64,000 bases of DNA. Origin: Chondrosia reniformis. Its lineage: Eukaryota; Porifera; Demospongiae; Chondrillida; Chondrillidae. The translations under genes were made by a program, and so were the position numbers. Below, in pieces: positions 13,701 to 23,300 of the stretch; the stretch's first letter is position 1, and each line of letters opens with the position of its first letter. The notes below the pieces were generated by a model that saw only the letters and a program-made list of their open reading frames with translations, was not told the DNA's origin and ran no database searches. The stretch lies in assembly GCA_947172415.1 (NCBI GenBank), contig OX359199.1, positions 1,638,001-1,702,000 on the forward strand, read 5' to 3'.

Positions 13701-16700
13701 CGCCTCAACTGGCTTTAACCACTAATATTCTATGACAATTATCTGACATGATTTTGGATGTAAATAGTTGAGTTTGTCATGCATGACTATCATGTTCTTC
13801 ATGCTTAGACTTAATTGCTACACCTGAAGAAGTATGTGATTCGTAAAAACTTTGTCTATCTTGTATTTATTGACAACTGATTACAATTGATTGATTGATT
13901 ACTGTGAAATTTATTGGGTATGCTATATAGATAATAGAGCGATTCCTTTGGATGATCGAACACAACAACAAGTCACTTTATTAATTTTAAATCAAGGCAA
14001 TGTTTCACCTATCACTTCTTCAGTCAGACGCTTCGTCAGGCACACAAATAAAATTAAAATTAATAAAGTGACTTGTTGGTGTGCTTGATCGTCTAAAGGA
14101 ATCGTTCTATTATGATTGATTGATTGTTCGTGCTCAACTATATTGATTATGTATATCATATCATTTTATATCACAGCCTAACTATTTATGATTAGTTATT
14201 TTCATTTTCATTTCATATATACATCTCAGACATCAAACCCTGCTATACATGGCATGGTCACTAGTAAATTAAACTCCCATTACATACCAACAGCCAAGCA
14301 GAATTCCCAGACGTCAGGATTGCTACTTTATATTCAGACGCAAATCGGTTACATAGATCTATACTTTCCTGATTAACTTTGGGGTTGGTCAAGTTTCTAG
14401 TTTGGTTTTGCCAAATTAGTTGCAAGTTGTCTTGCTTAGAGCAGTTAGTAAATACTCCCATGGCCGGGCATTCAGCATCAGCATTAATCTATAGTAATGC
14501 AAGAATTTAAGCTTTGTTGTGATAAACACAAATTTGTTCACTTTTACCATATAAAAATGAGTGACTGGACTAAAATCACTCTGGAATTGTCTTTTCTGTC
14601 GCATGCAATGCATTTACCAGAGAAGGCACTACAGTATATACCCTATTGTCTTTTCAAGGGAAGCACTTTGTGCCTGGCTTAGATCAGAAAGCAGTAAAAC
14701 TGATCTAACAATCTTTACTGTTCATGTATATAATTCTGTCTTGTGAATCTATTAAAATCAGCATTAAACAGGTAAATTCAGCCCTCTTGGTTTAGGAAAA
14801 TGGTGTTTTGAATTATTCATGTATATGTAATTTAAAATGAGTTTTAAACCCTAAACTTTATGATAACATGCCCATTCTGTTTCTAAGTCCTTTTTTGGAG
14901 CCATATGAATTAACTTGCACTGTATATAAGTATAATTAAAACTGTATCACTCACTTTTTGGCAACAGCTACTCCTACATGTGTCTACATTCAGAACCTAG
15001 AAATTAAACATTAGACATTTTATAAATACTATATATATAATATTATTTTTGGACACATTAAGCTGTATACACATGAGTATTGTAATTTGCATGGCTGGGA
15101 AGGTACCAATGGGCCCGGGGCCTATGCAAAAGGGAACAGCAAACATTATTTTCCACCCTATATTCCCCCCACCCCCATCCCCCCTGTATACTCCCCCAAG
15201 GGACCTGGATGACAGTCAGACATATACTCTCTCCCAAACCCACAAAGCTAAGGGCTATGCAGATGACCTCACGACCCTTTCTGAAGACACAAATGAACAC
15301 ACCTAATACAAGAACATTGTTACAGCTGGATCAGAGGTGCAGTGAGCTGGAATTGACTATTCACTCCGATAAATGTGTCTCAATAACTCTCCAAGAAGGG
15401 AAACCAACCAATAGAACCTACAATCTCTACATGGTAGCAAGGCTATGAACATAATCACAAGGCCTGCTGAGTTCCTTGGAAGTGTTGTGGGTCAAACTCA
15501 AGCCCAAGCAAGGAAAACAGCCAGTGCCAACCTAATATCCATAGACCAATGCATCCCTTAAGGCTAATGACAAGTTACCCATACCTGCATGCATGGTGAG
15601 TTCAAACTGTACGTATGTATATATGTGGAGCCATTTCTTGATAAATTGGATTGCTTTCCTATGGATATTGGATGGCACTTTGGTTGATGGCAGAAGAAAG
15701 CTGAGGGAGGGCTTAGCCTTCCCAAATGTTCCACTCTGACTGCCATTGTCCACCATAGCTTCATCAAAGCTCCACATATCAAGTATATATCACAATGCAA
15801 AGCAAAAATTAAGCTTCAATCAGCATTAGTCAACGTGAGTGACCCATTCATAGCTGAAATATCCCCTGCACTGAATTCAGGTTTGACCCAGGGTCACCTG
15901 GGGAAACCTAGCTTATCTGTTACAGCACTGGACACATCAAGGAAGTCAGTTAACAACCTCAGATGTCTCCAAAGCTGTATTCAAATAACACTTGAAGAGG
16001 AGCTCAACATTCACAACAGCACCCTCACAGTCCAAAACAAAATTGTGGATATAATCCAACTAAAATCATGCACATGGAAAGTATGGCATTGAATACTGCA
16101 GGGTCTCCCATCATATACCAACTGTCCCTTATTCTGATAGCTGGTTGTGACTACCTTCCCCCACCTGGCATGAATCCAAGAAGATGGAGAGTTATAGCGG
16201 AGACTATATGCAACTCTGCCAACTACAGCTGTTGCACTGCATCACTTGAACAAGGCAGAACACCTGGAGACATGACTCCACCTCCTCATGACCATCTCTT
16301 CAAACAAGTTCTATAGTCAGCCCACACATGCAACACATTTGCTGACATTAATATTCCCCTGAATGGAGGGCCTCCAACAACCCACCTTTCAATTATTCCA
16401 CTGTATATACTTTACTGCAGCTCTGTCTAGACCAAATTTGGTATTTATCTCTGATAATGCCATCACCATTTTAGATCTAGAACTAACAATCCCACAGAGC
16501 TCAGTAGAAAGGTTCAGAAATACTAAGCTGAGAAAGTCCTCAAAATATAATCATTATATGACATTATCAAAGAAACTACCCTGATACAGCAATATCCTAG
16601 AATTGGCACCTTGGAACGCTACCTAAAGTCCACCATATCGATGCCATATCCTCAGTTACAGGGTCCACCTGAACGTTTAGGAACAAAGCCGCCAAAACTA

Positions 16701-17328
16701 GAAAAACATGCAGTCAGAGCATATTTGGCTAGATCCAATCAAGCTTTGGCTAACTTCTGAAACCGTTAATAAATCCTGTGTCCTAGGCCAAGAAACTTCT
16801 CTATAACCCTGAATTTAACTTCTCTGTACAACTTCAATTAATTGATATTCCCCCTCCCTACATCGAGCTCAAATCCTTCTTCGAGCACGCCGCACCCTTT
16901 GTTATTAACCGATATATGCAAGTGAATAATTCAACCTTTACAATCACATGCATATGACTTACATTTGCTGGTCTCGCGCAGACCAGACCGCTATCTCGTC
17001 AGTTTACAATTTTAGTGTTAAGGTTAATTCATCGCCTGATCTGTAATGAGCGTCTATATAAAGATTCATTTATTAATATTATTCTGTCGCAAGTTTCGAC
17101 CCAGAAGGTCGCGTCTTTATTCAGTTCGAATAGAGTGTATGAAATACAATAATAAGCGTCGCTTTCCAAAGTGTAAGTGGTGTAGTTCCTTACTAGGCCA
17201 GAGGGCTCTCTACGGCACAAGTGATTGGAGCCTTGATCCGGGGGACACGAAAAGAAGAGTAGGCCATCACTCAGTAGAACATTCACGACGAAGAGACAAA
17301 TCCTTATATTTGACTGCAACGTTGTCAT
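2988..17328 (-). CDS. RTK-A: receptor tyrosine kinase with FN3-like ectodomain
   Basis: Model (high to low): 17328-17194, 14996-14955, 14488-14288, 13486-13384, 13117-12924, 12819-12754, 11678-11597, 9693-9539, 8959-8821, 8499-8336, 7555-7291, 6764-6571, 6254-6231, 5554-5378, 5200-4980, 4558-4518, 3673-3577, 3108-2988. Phases agree throughout and give 806 codons. An extra kinase-insert exon may lie at about 6050-6130, but its splice sites are unclear. Features: signal peptide; Cys-containing N-terminal segment; fibronectin-III-like modules; membrane helix around 389-412; Gly loop GSGNF near 476; VAVK Lys about 512; HRD about 657-659; DFG about 677-679; C-lobe ending YPYMKLQ. Against RTK-B and RTK-C it lacks the equivalents of their exons 5-8, roughly one ectodomain module. 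Predicted active; ligand unknown. The large introns hold transposon remains. Confidence 0.8.
4715..4945. repeat. Intronic tandem repeat, 20-bp unit
   Basis: About twelve copies of a 20-bp unit. The first five are identical (ACATCTAGGTGACGCTCGTA); the rest drift to ACACCTGGGTGATGCTCATA. The array lies in an RTK-A intron and ends just before the converted catalytic-loop exon. Confidence 0.95.
4950..5255. other. Candidate gene-conversion tract in RTK-A
   Basis: This ~305-bp segment holds the 221-bp catalytic-loop exon plus flanking intron. It is almost identical to the RTK-B (21650-21950) and RTK-C (37490-37790) equivalents; I see two substitutions in the exon, one of them changing Arg to Lys. 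Homology stops abruptly on both sides. About 25 bp beyond, at 5283-5310, a diverged relic of the same acceptor and exon edge (GGAGATCAGGTATTGCTTTAA) survives. That suggests the original exon was displaced by an incoming copy. Confidence 0.65.
6908..7076. mobile_element. Partial copy of the ACCAGGGCAACC palindromic MITE
   Basis: This stretch matches the right part of the palindromic element at 12371-12650, from ATATCACATATGACTTGAATC through CACCAGGTTGCCCTGGTAACG. The left terminal inverted repeat is missing here. It lies in an RTK-A intron. Confidence 0.7.
7658..7990. repeat. Microsatellites plus unidentified GC-rich block
   Basis: An (ATGT)n run is followed by an (ATT)n run up to about 7719. 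A relatively GC-rich stretch follows, with a direct repeat of the phrase CCACTTAAGGCTACCA (about 7820 and 7890). Near 7975-8015 is a solitary fragment similar to the end of the hammerhead-bearing palindromic element (AATAGGACTTTGGTC...AGATCAGACTT). No coding potential was seen. Confidence 0.6.
8131..8245. mobile_element. MITE-like palindrome with CCCACTCA/TGAGTGGG ends
   Basis: Contains the inverted pair CACCCACTAGCTCATGA and TCATGAGTGGGTG-like sequence, then AAAATCCAGAGT and GATCAGCTTATGATCTTAAAG. Related copies lie at 29466-29646 and 45333-45515 in introns of the other RTK copies. Non-coding. Confidence 0.55.
8909..9115. repeat. 103-bp tandem duplication including part of an RTK-A exon
   Basis: Two copies with period about 103 bp start at TCCATTAAGATACCCAGAAA (8909 and 9012) and run into an (AT)n tract. 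The unit contains, on the minus strand, the acceptor and first ~45 bp of RTK-A exon 8821-8959. The second copy is therefore a partial extra exon edge with an intact acceptor 103 bp upstream. The RTK-A phase bookkeeping requires the copy nearer the donor. Confidence 0.85.
10037..11475 (+). pseudogene. Degenerate pogo/Tigger-type DDE transposase
   Basis: Fragments in shifting frames read like a pogo-family transposase. The helix-turn-helix part FTLEQRAKIGRYTGNTSALR ends at a stop near 10313. The DDE_1 core follows: INFDQARVN (first Asp), then TPNHWANGE, LVIFDSFKGH (second Asp) and SNCTDHLQPLDL (third Asp) in the frame 10820-11233. An acidic C-terminus ends near 11470. Several stops and frame changes show that it is dead. 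It lies on the plus strand within an RTK-A intron, opposite to the host gene. Terminal repeats were not resolved. Confidence 0.8.
11597..11678 (-). other. RTK-A exon between two transposon remnants
   Basis: This 82-bp exon encodes VIARAYNTTCRGF-like sequence, the counterpart of the RTK-B exon at 26695-26779. Acceptor TACCATTAG, donor GTAAGTAT. It is listed separately because it is isolated between the dead pogo gene and a palindromic element and is easily missed. Its phase (0 to 1) is what the flanking exons require. Confidence 0.7.
11760..12213. mobile_element. Long-TIR palindromic element with hammerhead in the arms
   Basis: Two ~200-bp arms (about 11760-11958 and 12015-12213) are inverted repeats. 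The outer ends read TTAAGATGG...CATCTTTCGACTC and its complement, with a short GC-richer centre. The right arm carries a compact hammerhead motif on the plus strand. The left arm carries the mirror version on the minus strand, where CTGAAGA has become TCGATGA. ORFs here are palindrome artefacts. It lies in the RTK-A intron between exons at 11597-11678 and 12754-12819. Confidence 0.85.
12111..12147 (+). ncRNA. Candidate minimal type I hammerhead ribozyme
   Basis: In order: GTCG (stem I, 5' side), CTGAAGA (conserved core with N=A), one unpaired A, GATCC-TCA-GGGTC (stem II hairpin), GAA, ACGT (stem III, AC/GT with no loop), C12143 at the GTC cleavage site, CGAC (stem I, 3' side). A loopless self-complementary stem III cannot fold well as a monomer but would pair between two copies. 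That recalls the very short stem III of hammerheads known from Penelope-like elements and retrozymes. The extra A before stem II is a deviation. Confidence 0.5.
12371..12650. mobile_element. Palindromic MITE, ACCAGGGCAACC ends
   Basis: Left end TATATCATGTTACCAGGGCA mirrors right end TGCCCTGGTAATGTGATATA, and the inverted similarity continues through GGGTGATATCTGGGGTGTTA. A pogo-like motif (TACAGTCCTACCTCGATTAT) sits just inside the left arm, suggesting a nested insertion. Non-coding. Confidence 0.8.
13932..14112. mobile_element. Palindromic MITE, AATAGAGCGATTCCTTT ends
   Basis: Arms of about 65 bp: AATAGAGCGATTCC...AAGTCACTTTATTAATTTT mirrors AATTAATAAAGTGACTT...GGAATCGTTCTATT, flanked by GATTGATTGATT repeats. 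The central part on the minus strand reads ACTGAAGAAGTGATAGGTGAAAC, another weak hammerhead-like phrase, but its stem II does not pair. RTK-A intron. Confidence 0.75.
15180..16330 (+). pseudogene. Degenerate non-LTR retrotransposon (LINE) RT fragment
   Basis: The phrase GYADDLTTLSEDTNEH is a reverse-transcriptase catalytic motif (YADD). After a frameshift the text continues as LLQLDQRCSELELTIHSDKC and later as PKCSTLTAIVHHSF-like and LKSCTWKVWH-like pieces typical of the C-terminal RT and endonuclease region of LINEs. Frameshifts and stops are frequent, so it is dead. It lies in the intron between the RTK-A exons at 14955-14996 and 17194-17328, antisense to the host gene. The clade cannot be set by eye. 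Confidence 0.65.
17194..17328 (-). other. RTK-A signal-peptide exon
   Basis: ATG at 17328 opens a 45-codon exon beginning MTTLQSNIRICLFVVNVLLS, a plausible signal peptide, followed by a Cys/Arg segment (SC...LCRRE) like that of RTK-B and RTK-C exon 1 (SC...LCRGR). The donor GTAAGGAACT leaves phase 0, as the 42-bp exon 14955-14996 needs. The frame stays open further downstream (to 17029), but that part overlaps a repeat-like GACCTTCTGGGTCGAAAC segment and is probably intron. Confidence 0.65.
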
Positions 17329-17333
17329 CCTGG

Positions 17334-17405
17334 AATAATTAGCCGTATATTTTCCTATATAGATCTTATATAGCTATATACTTTCGTTGCGTGACGTTTA
17401 GTGAC
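17334..17405. repeat. Boundary repeat also present at the duplication junctions
   Basis: Sequence from ATAATTAGCC through CTTTCGTTGCGTGACGTTTA recurs at about 35417-35480. It recurs again split by the CACTA-like insertion: left part at 58062-58086, right part at 63548-63585. It lies next to the ends of the duplicated RTK units and is a candidate recombination site. Confidence 0.75.
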
Positions 17406-20183
17406 GTTTTATTAGATTATTATTAAATTCCAAAGAGTTAAACTAATCTAACACCAGTAATTAGGAATTACTGGGAAGTCGATGACTGTAGAGAGGTAAG
17501 AGGACATCACACTTTACAGCTTTCATGAACACATAAAACGTGAAGTTGTTGATTGTTTAACATCAAATTCTGTAGAGAGGTAAGAGGACATCACACTGTA
17601 CAGCTGTCGTGAACACATACAATGTTATTTTAAAAGTAACAAGGATGTCCCATACATGTGTCTACATAACCTATATATACATGTACATCTACAAAAATTG
17701 TTATTTCCTTATAAATGTATAAATTTGTAATTGTACTCATGATTTTTGTAATTTGTATACTATATATATGTGTTTATATACAGTATGTGTGGGATGACAT
17801 GAAATGTACATACAGTTGGCCCTAGTGCTGATGAGCATGTCGCAAATTAATAATAATTACCCTGATTGAATTTCACATACACATAATATATCATCATGAT
17901 CGCGACAAATAAACCCTATCACTACATGCATGCATAATATAAAGTAGATAAGACACATCACTTCCATGTTTGGGCTCACCATGATGGATAGTGCGCCCAA
18001 ACATGGAGTGATGTGTCTTGTTAAGTCACTGAAATTTGAGGCAGTATATATTCCATTTGTGTATTGTTAGCCTTATTATATGATCATTGTCTTGTTTCAT
18101 TGCTTTTTCTAGATGTGATAGGTACTGTTGCAGGGACTGCCATCCCTACTTCTCATTTCATTTTTTAAATGTTTTTATCTACTTGTATTCCTTCTTTTTT
18201 TATACTTATTAAAACTAGTTTGTAAGTTTTTTTTAGCAATAACTCGAAATAACGTCATAGTCGAAGATAAAGAGGATATGACCAAGAACTCCTAATTAGA
18301 AAATGGCGACAAAAAGGTTCCAATTTTCTTACGCACCACAGAAAACCGTCTTTGCACAAATCGTTTGAAGACAGAAAGGTGCCTATTCCCTAGTTGCTAA
18401 AACTTTTAGACGATATGCCCCTAAGATGTATTAATCTACAAGCGCGTTTATGCACTAGCGTGAAATAAAAGGAAGAATAATAATAAGAAGAAAATGAGGA
18501 AAACCGGAAGTAGGCCTGAAACCGTTTTACATAACTTAGAGCCTTTATGCGCTCTTGAAAACAGCTTCCCTCAATTGAAATCGTACAAAAAAGACACATT
18601 ATGAGTTTAAAAGAGGTAAAAACGCATTCGCTGCCTGCTTATAAGGTGTTAACCCGTAATACATTGAATACGGCATCCATTTTTTTTTCGGGCCATCCCT
18701 ATTTAGAGAGTACTACCGTACTCTCTGATAGTACATAATATTTACCAACTACAAAATTCGTAAGTACAAATTACAAATTGTCCTGATTGCATTCACATAA
18801 TATGTTTATTTGAAATAACAATTGTAACTTGTGTGGGATGACATAAAAGGCTTAAATAAACAAAATGTAAACCACAAAATGCAATATTACAATTAAATTA
18901 GCCAACCAATAAACAAAAGCTCTTCTTTCAACTCATGACAGTTACAGTAAATCATAGCCCCACTGCATGTCTACTGCTTCAAGTCGTTTCCTCATTCTTG
19001 ACATCAAAAAGCTAAATGATTGCACCAGACATTTAGTAGATGTATATACAATTTTTCAAGGTAGAATATATTCACATAATAGTTTACATGTGTCAAATAA
19101 AACTCGTTCATGTCTCATGTAGTTCACATGCAGTTTTTAACATGTCGAAGGTCAAAGGACTGACCCAGGAAAGCTGCGTTATAGTCGAGACTAGTTATTA
19201 GTTGTATATAAAATTTTCAACTAAGTTATCCTATACTGGCCAAACTTCAATTCGCCCCAAAGCGTTTTAGATCGTGTAGGCCTAATCAATCGCCTATTGC
19301 TTGCGTTCCTACGTAAGCTGTAAATTACTTTTAACACGTGCACGTGAATATCTACTTATAATTAGCTTGTTTAGCCTACTTGTGAAATACTTGGACAATT
19401 GGACTATAAAGTCACGAAGCGTATCTCACGTGCATGCGTTCCTACGCAAGACCGTTCCGCATGCTTTAGAAAGTACAGATGATCGTTTTTCGAAGATGAT
19501 CGATCGTTGTGTGTCGGCTTCACAGAGTTTTCGTAGGAACAAAACGCTGTATAAACGAAGTCTGATGCAATCAGACCTTCCCTTATCGACTGTGCATAAG
19601 GTCTGACGACACTCGACCCGATTTCGGTTGCACTATATATAGGGGCGCATTATTCGCCCTATATTAAATTTCCACCTTACCTTGCGGAGGTGTCAATAGA
19701 TACGTTTTGCAATTGCTCAGCAAGGGGAGAAAAAATCTGTATATAGAAGGAGTAATCGATTTTGCGCTATCGCAACTTCGTGTTACAATAGAACTAAAGG
19801 ATAAACAAAGAGAGGCTTTAGTTTTAGCTCTTCAAAAGAGGAATATCTTTGTTAGTCTTCCTATTGCAACAACATAAAGGACTATGCACTTGATGTCCTG
19901 ACCGTTTAATCAAACGAAATAACCGATCGACGGCATTGCATGCTAAACGCCTAGCTAGAATACAAAGCGTATGAAGTCATTAGCTCATTAGCTGACTGAG
20001 CATATATACCTTCTCTAAATATGGAAGGTGATGACCACTAATTGACCGCAGAATTTCTCCAGGAATGTCGAGAACTGCAACAGAAAATCGCACTAGAGTC
20101 CTCAGATACTTTTCTGAAGCGGTGATTGCGCAATGAAAGGGTCTGATTCATCAGCCTAGACCGATGGCAGAGGGAAGGACTAA
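17406..20183. other. Intergenic region between RTK-A and the duplicated block
   Basis: Contains two ~28-bp direct repeats (CTGTAGAGAGGTAAGAGGAC at about 17485 and 17571), the palindromic element 17945-18735, and several hundred bases (18740-20180) where I recognise no gene. A 101-codon ORF at 19301-19606 has no visible domain. Promoter elements for RTK-A should lie just above 17328, but I could not point to a specific one. Confidence 0.5.
17945..18735. mobile_element. Palindrome-ended element, inverted copy of part of 50462-51420
   Basis: The left part is a hairpin around CACATCACTTCCATGTTTGG and CCAAACATGGAGTGATGTG. The remainder, from GATAGGTACTGTTGCAGGGA through GAGAGTACTACCGTACTCTC, is the reverse complement of sequence inside the Helitron-like element at 50413-52176. 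Weak, shifting reading frames only. Confidence 0.7.
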
Positions 20184-20380
20184 AATTGACTGTATATACA
20201 TGTTCATGTGCATGACTGGCACTCAAGAACTTCACAAATGTATTCCTAGTCAAACAGTATCTTCACCAAAAAGTTGAACATTATTATATAATTGATGATT
20301 AATGTAAAAACATTTTCACACCACAAATTCATGATTAAATGTATGATACATGTACATTAAGTTGTTAAAAGACGTAATGA

Positions 20381-23300
20381 TTAAGTTGAATCCTCTCCAG
20401 CTTCTGGGATCTCAAACATCATATAAGGATACAACTCATATAGTTGGCTTTCAATTGTTGCTTGCAAATCATAGAAGGATGGCCTTTCTTCCCTGTCCAA
20501 TTTCCAACAATTCAACATCAGGTCATAACTAAGCAATGGGATTGTACGTATATATAGCATATAGTATATATAGTATATATAATTAATTAGAACAGGTTCA
20601 ATTTCAGTGATTCACTCAATTTTGATTATAAAATGACATTGTGCTAATTAGGTGACTTAACAAAAATAACTGATTAATTAAATTTACTCCTAGACCAAAA
20701 CCTTCAGTATAATACATACAGTTAACATTGCCAAACATTATAGTTATAACCAATAAGGTCTGCAATTAGAGCCACATACAATTGCCGAGTGGCGAGCGTG
20801 AGCGAGGCCAATGAACGCGTTCTATTTGAGATTTTCATATGTATATATAGATATATATATGTCCACACTTCGCGCAAGCTTTCACTTCAATTGCGTTGAG
20901 ATTTGACAATTGGGTAAGCCAATTCGATAGTATCTTGCTCTTGCTTTACTTACCTTGATAAGCTTTCTGCATGGTTAAAAAGTGAGGCATGTGTTTGCGC
21001 ATTGCCTATGCCTAGTAATAATTATGTATTCGTACGTATGTCAGTGACTTGAAAAAAGGATTATGAGCTAAATAAAGTTAAAAACACTTTAACAGACACT
21101 CACACTTTATCTTCACAATTGTCAGGGGCTTCCAAATATTGAGAGGTCTTTACGTTTTGAAGTACTTCTGCATCGGTCATATCAGGGTAAGGAAAACGTC
21201 CTACAAATGCATAAAGGTTATATGTACTCTTGCTATTACAAACCTGGACAGTCTCTAATATATTTTGCTAAAAGCCAACTGTATGCATTGTGTATGTGAC
21301 TTACCTTGACTGAAAATCTCCCAAAGACATATGCCAAATGACCACCTAAAATTCCATGAAACATTAAAAACTTTCATATAAAGGTTCTCAATACAAAGTG
21401 CACTTATAAGTACATACGTATATATAAGAATCCAAAGGTATATAATGGACCGATGCACACCCTTTGTAGGTAGTTAGGTCATTTAGAACTACATATAACA
21501 GGTGCATGTAATTGGATCAGATGTATTGTATCATTCACATTTACTGTAAGAGTGTACATTCCTTAACATTAAGGCTTTAATTGCTTTGTCTAGGCCATCA
21601 CACAGCATATACACACTACCACATATATTTAGTAAACTGTACTTATATAAACTCTCTAAGTTATTATCTTACACATCGGAGGCCTCGCTATAGGTATCAT
21701 TCTCAAATGCCTCAGGAGCCATCCATCGGAGTGGCTTAGAGTCAGTGGGAAGTGGTTCAGTCACGTCTTTCCTTCCTTCTTCAAGTTGACAAGCAAATCC
21801 AAAGTCGCATATCTTGACTATGTCAGAGCTGCTCAGCAACAAGTTACGACAAGCTAAATCTCTATGCAGTACACCATTGGAGATCAGGTATTGCTGTAAA
21901 TATATAGAATCATAGTGCCAATGAGACCCATAATTGGTTAACGGTCAAGTCATGATGTACCTAACTGGCCAGTGATAATATATGTATATATACATACTAT
22001 ATCCATTATAATAGTGAGTAAAAATAAGGGAACAGTCAATGTCAGAAAGTAATGATTTCTTAAAGTAGTGGATTTCTGCACTCCCAGAAATCTCAATATG
22101 CAGTTAAGCTGCTGTAACAAGGGCTAATCTATTTTGTACATTTGGGAGGAGGTGAAGGGCTGAGTAAGTATTAATATGGATTAAGCATTCCTCAGACCAT
22201 TAACTTACCATTCCCCTAGTCACTTGAAGAGCATACTTTAATAGCTGACTTGCTTTGACTGCAATTTTAGGTTGATCACAGGATTCCTCTGGACTTGCTT
22301 CTCTAAGGCTAAAATTTCTTAATTGAACATAGGAGTCAATACTTCCAGCTCTTTCTTTCTGAAACTCTATTAAAGTCATTTCTGTATCAGTTTTCTTCAA
22401 CTACAACAAATGCAATAGTAGTACTATAAATTAGTGCTGTCAATATTCATACTCCATCTATATTGGGTGGAAATACATCTTGTATATAACAGGAAACATA
22501 CCATTTTTTTGGGGTTTACTTTGCCTACAGGTGTCGAGAAGACGATCTCTTCTTTCTCGTTTAACTCCTGATCCTCCTGCAAGTTATGAAATGTTATAAA
22601 TATATACTTTTTTCATAAGTAGCATATAATGCAATTTACTATTAACAAAAGAGCAACTAGTAACTACATATGAAACATACACCCAGCTGAATTTGTATCG
22701 CAATAAAAACAAAATGGCTGATTCACATGTTTTGACTTTTGTTGACTTACATCTGCAAAGGCACTTTGCCTAAGAATCTCAAGAAAATTTCCGCAGTTTA
22801 CAAGCTCCATAACTACCATGGCAGGAGCTTTCTCCAATTGAACACCAACAAGATGTACAATATATGGACAACTGTTGTTAGATAGGATCTTCATGATATT
22901 AACTTCATTCATAAATGAGGTGCACTTGTCTTCGTCAGCTTGTTCTAAAGTTGCATTAATAGACAATCATTTGATAAGATTTCAACTGTCAATGAGTGTA
23001 TATAACACTATAAATACAGGTTACATAATACATGAATCTATCCCAACTCTAAAAATCAGATGATTTAATGGATTACATAATTACTGTCAGATTGATAGAA
23101 ATGTACTATTTTTCTAATATTTGTTCATACTACTGCCACACACAACTTTTGGATTCCCTAAAGGACACAGGAAGAATACTACGTCCATTTTTCTAATGAT
23201 AAACCCACCATTCAGCAGCTTAACTGCTACTCCTTGTTCTGTGTAATTTTTGAAATTAGTTAGTTTTGTTGGAGTAGATAGAGGACACTTTACTGTACAA

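Noticed and set aside
13990-14015. Minus-strand hammerhead in the palindromic MITE
   Set aside because: CTGAAGA and GAAAC are present, but the sequence between cannot form a convincing stem II.
17029-17193. Extension of the RTK-A signal exon to the full ORF
   Set aside because: A good donor at 17193 leaves the needed phase 0, and the remainder overlaps a repeat-like GACCTTCTGGGTCGAAAC segment.
19301-19606. 101-codon ORF in the intergenic region
   Set aside because: No recognisable domain, no paralog in the window, composition like its flanks.
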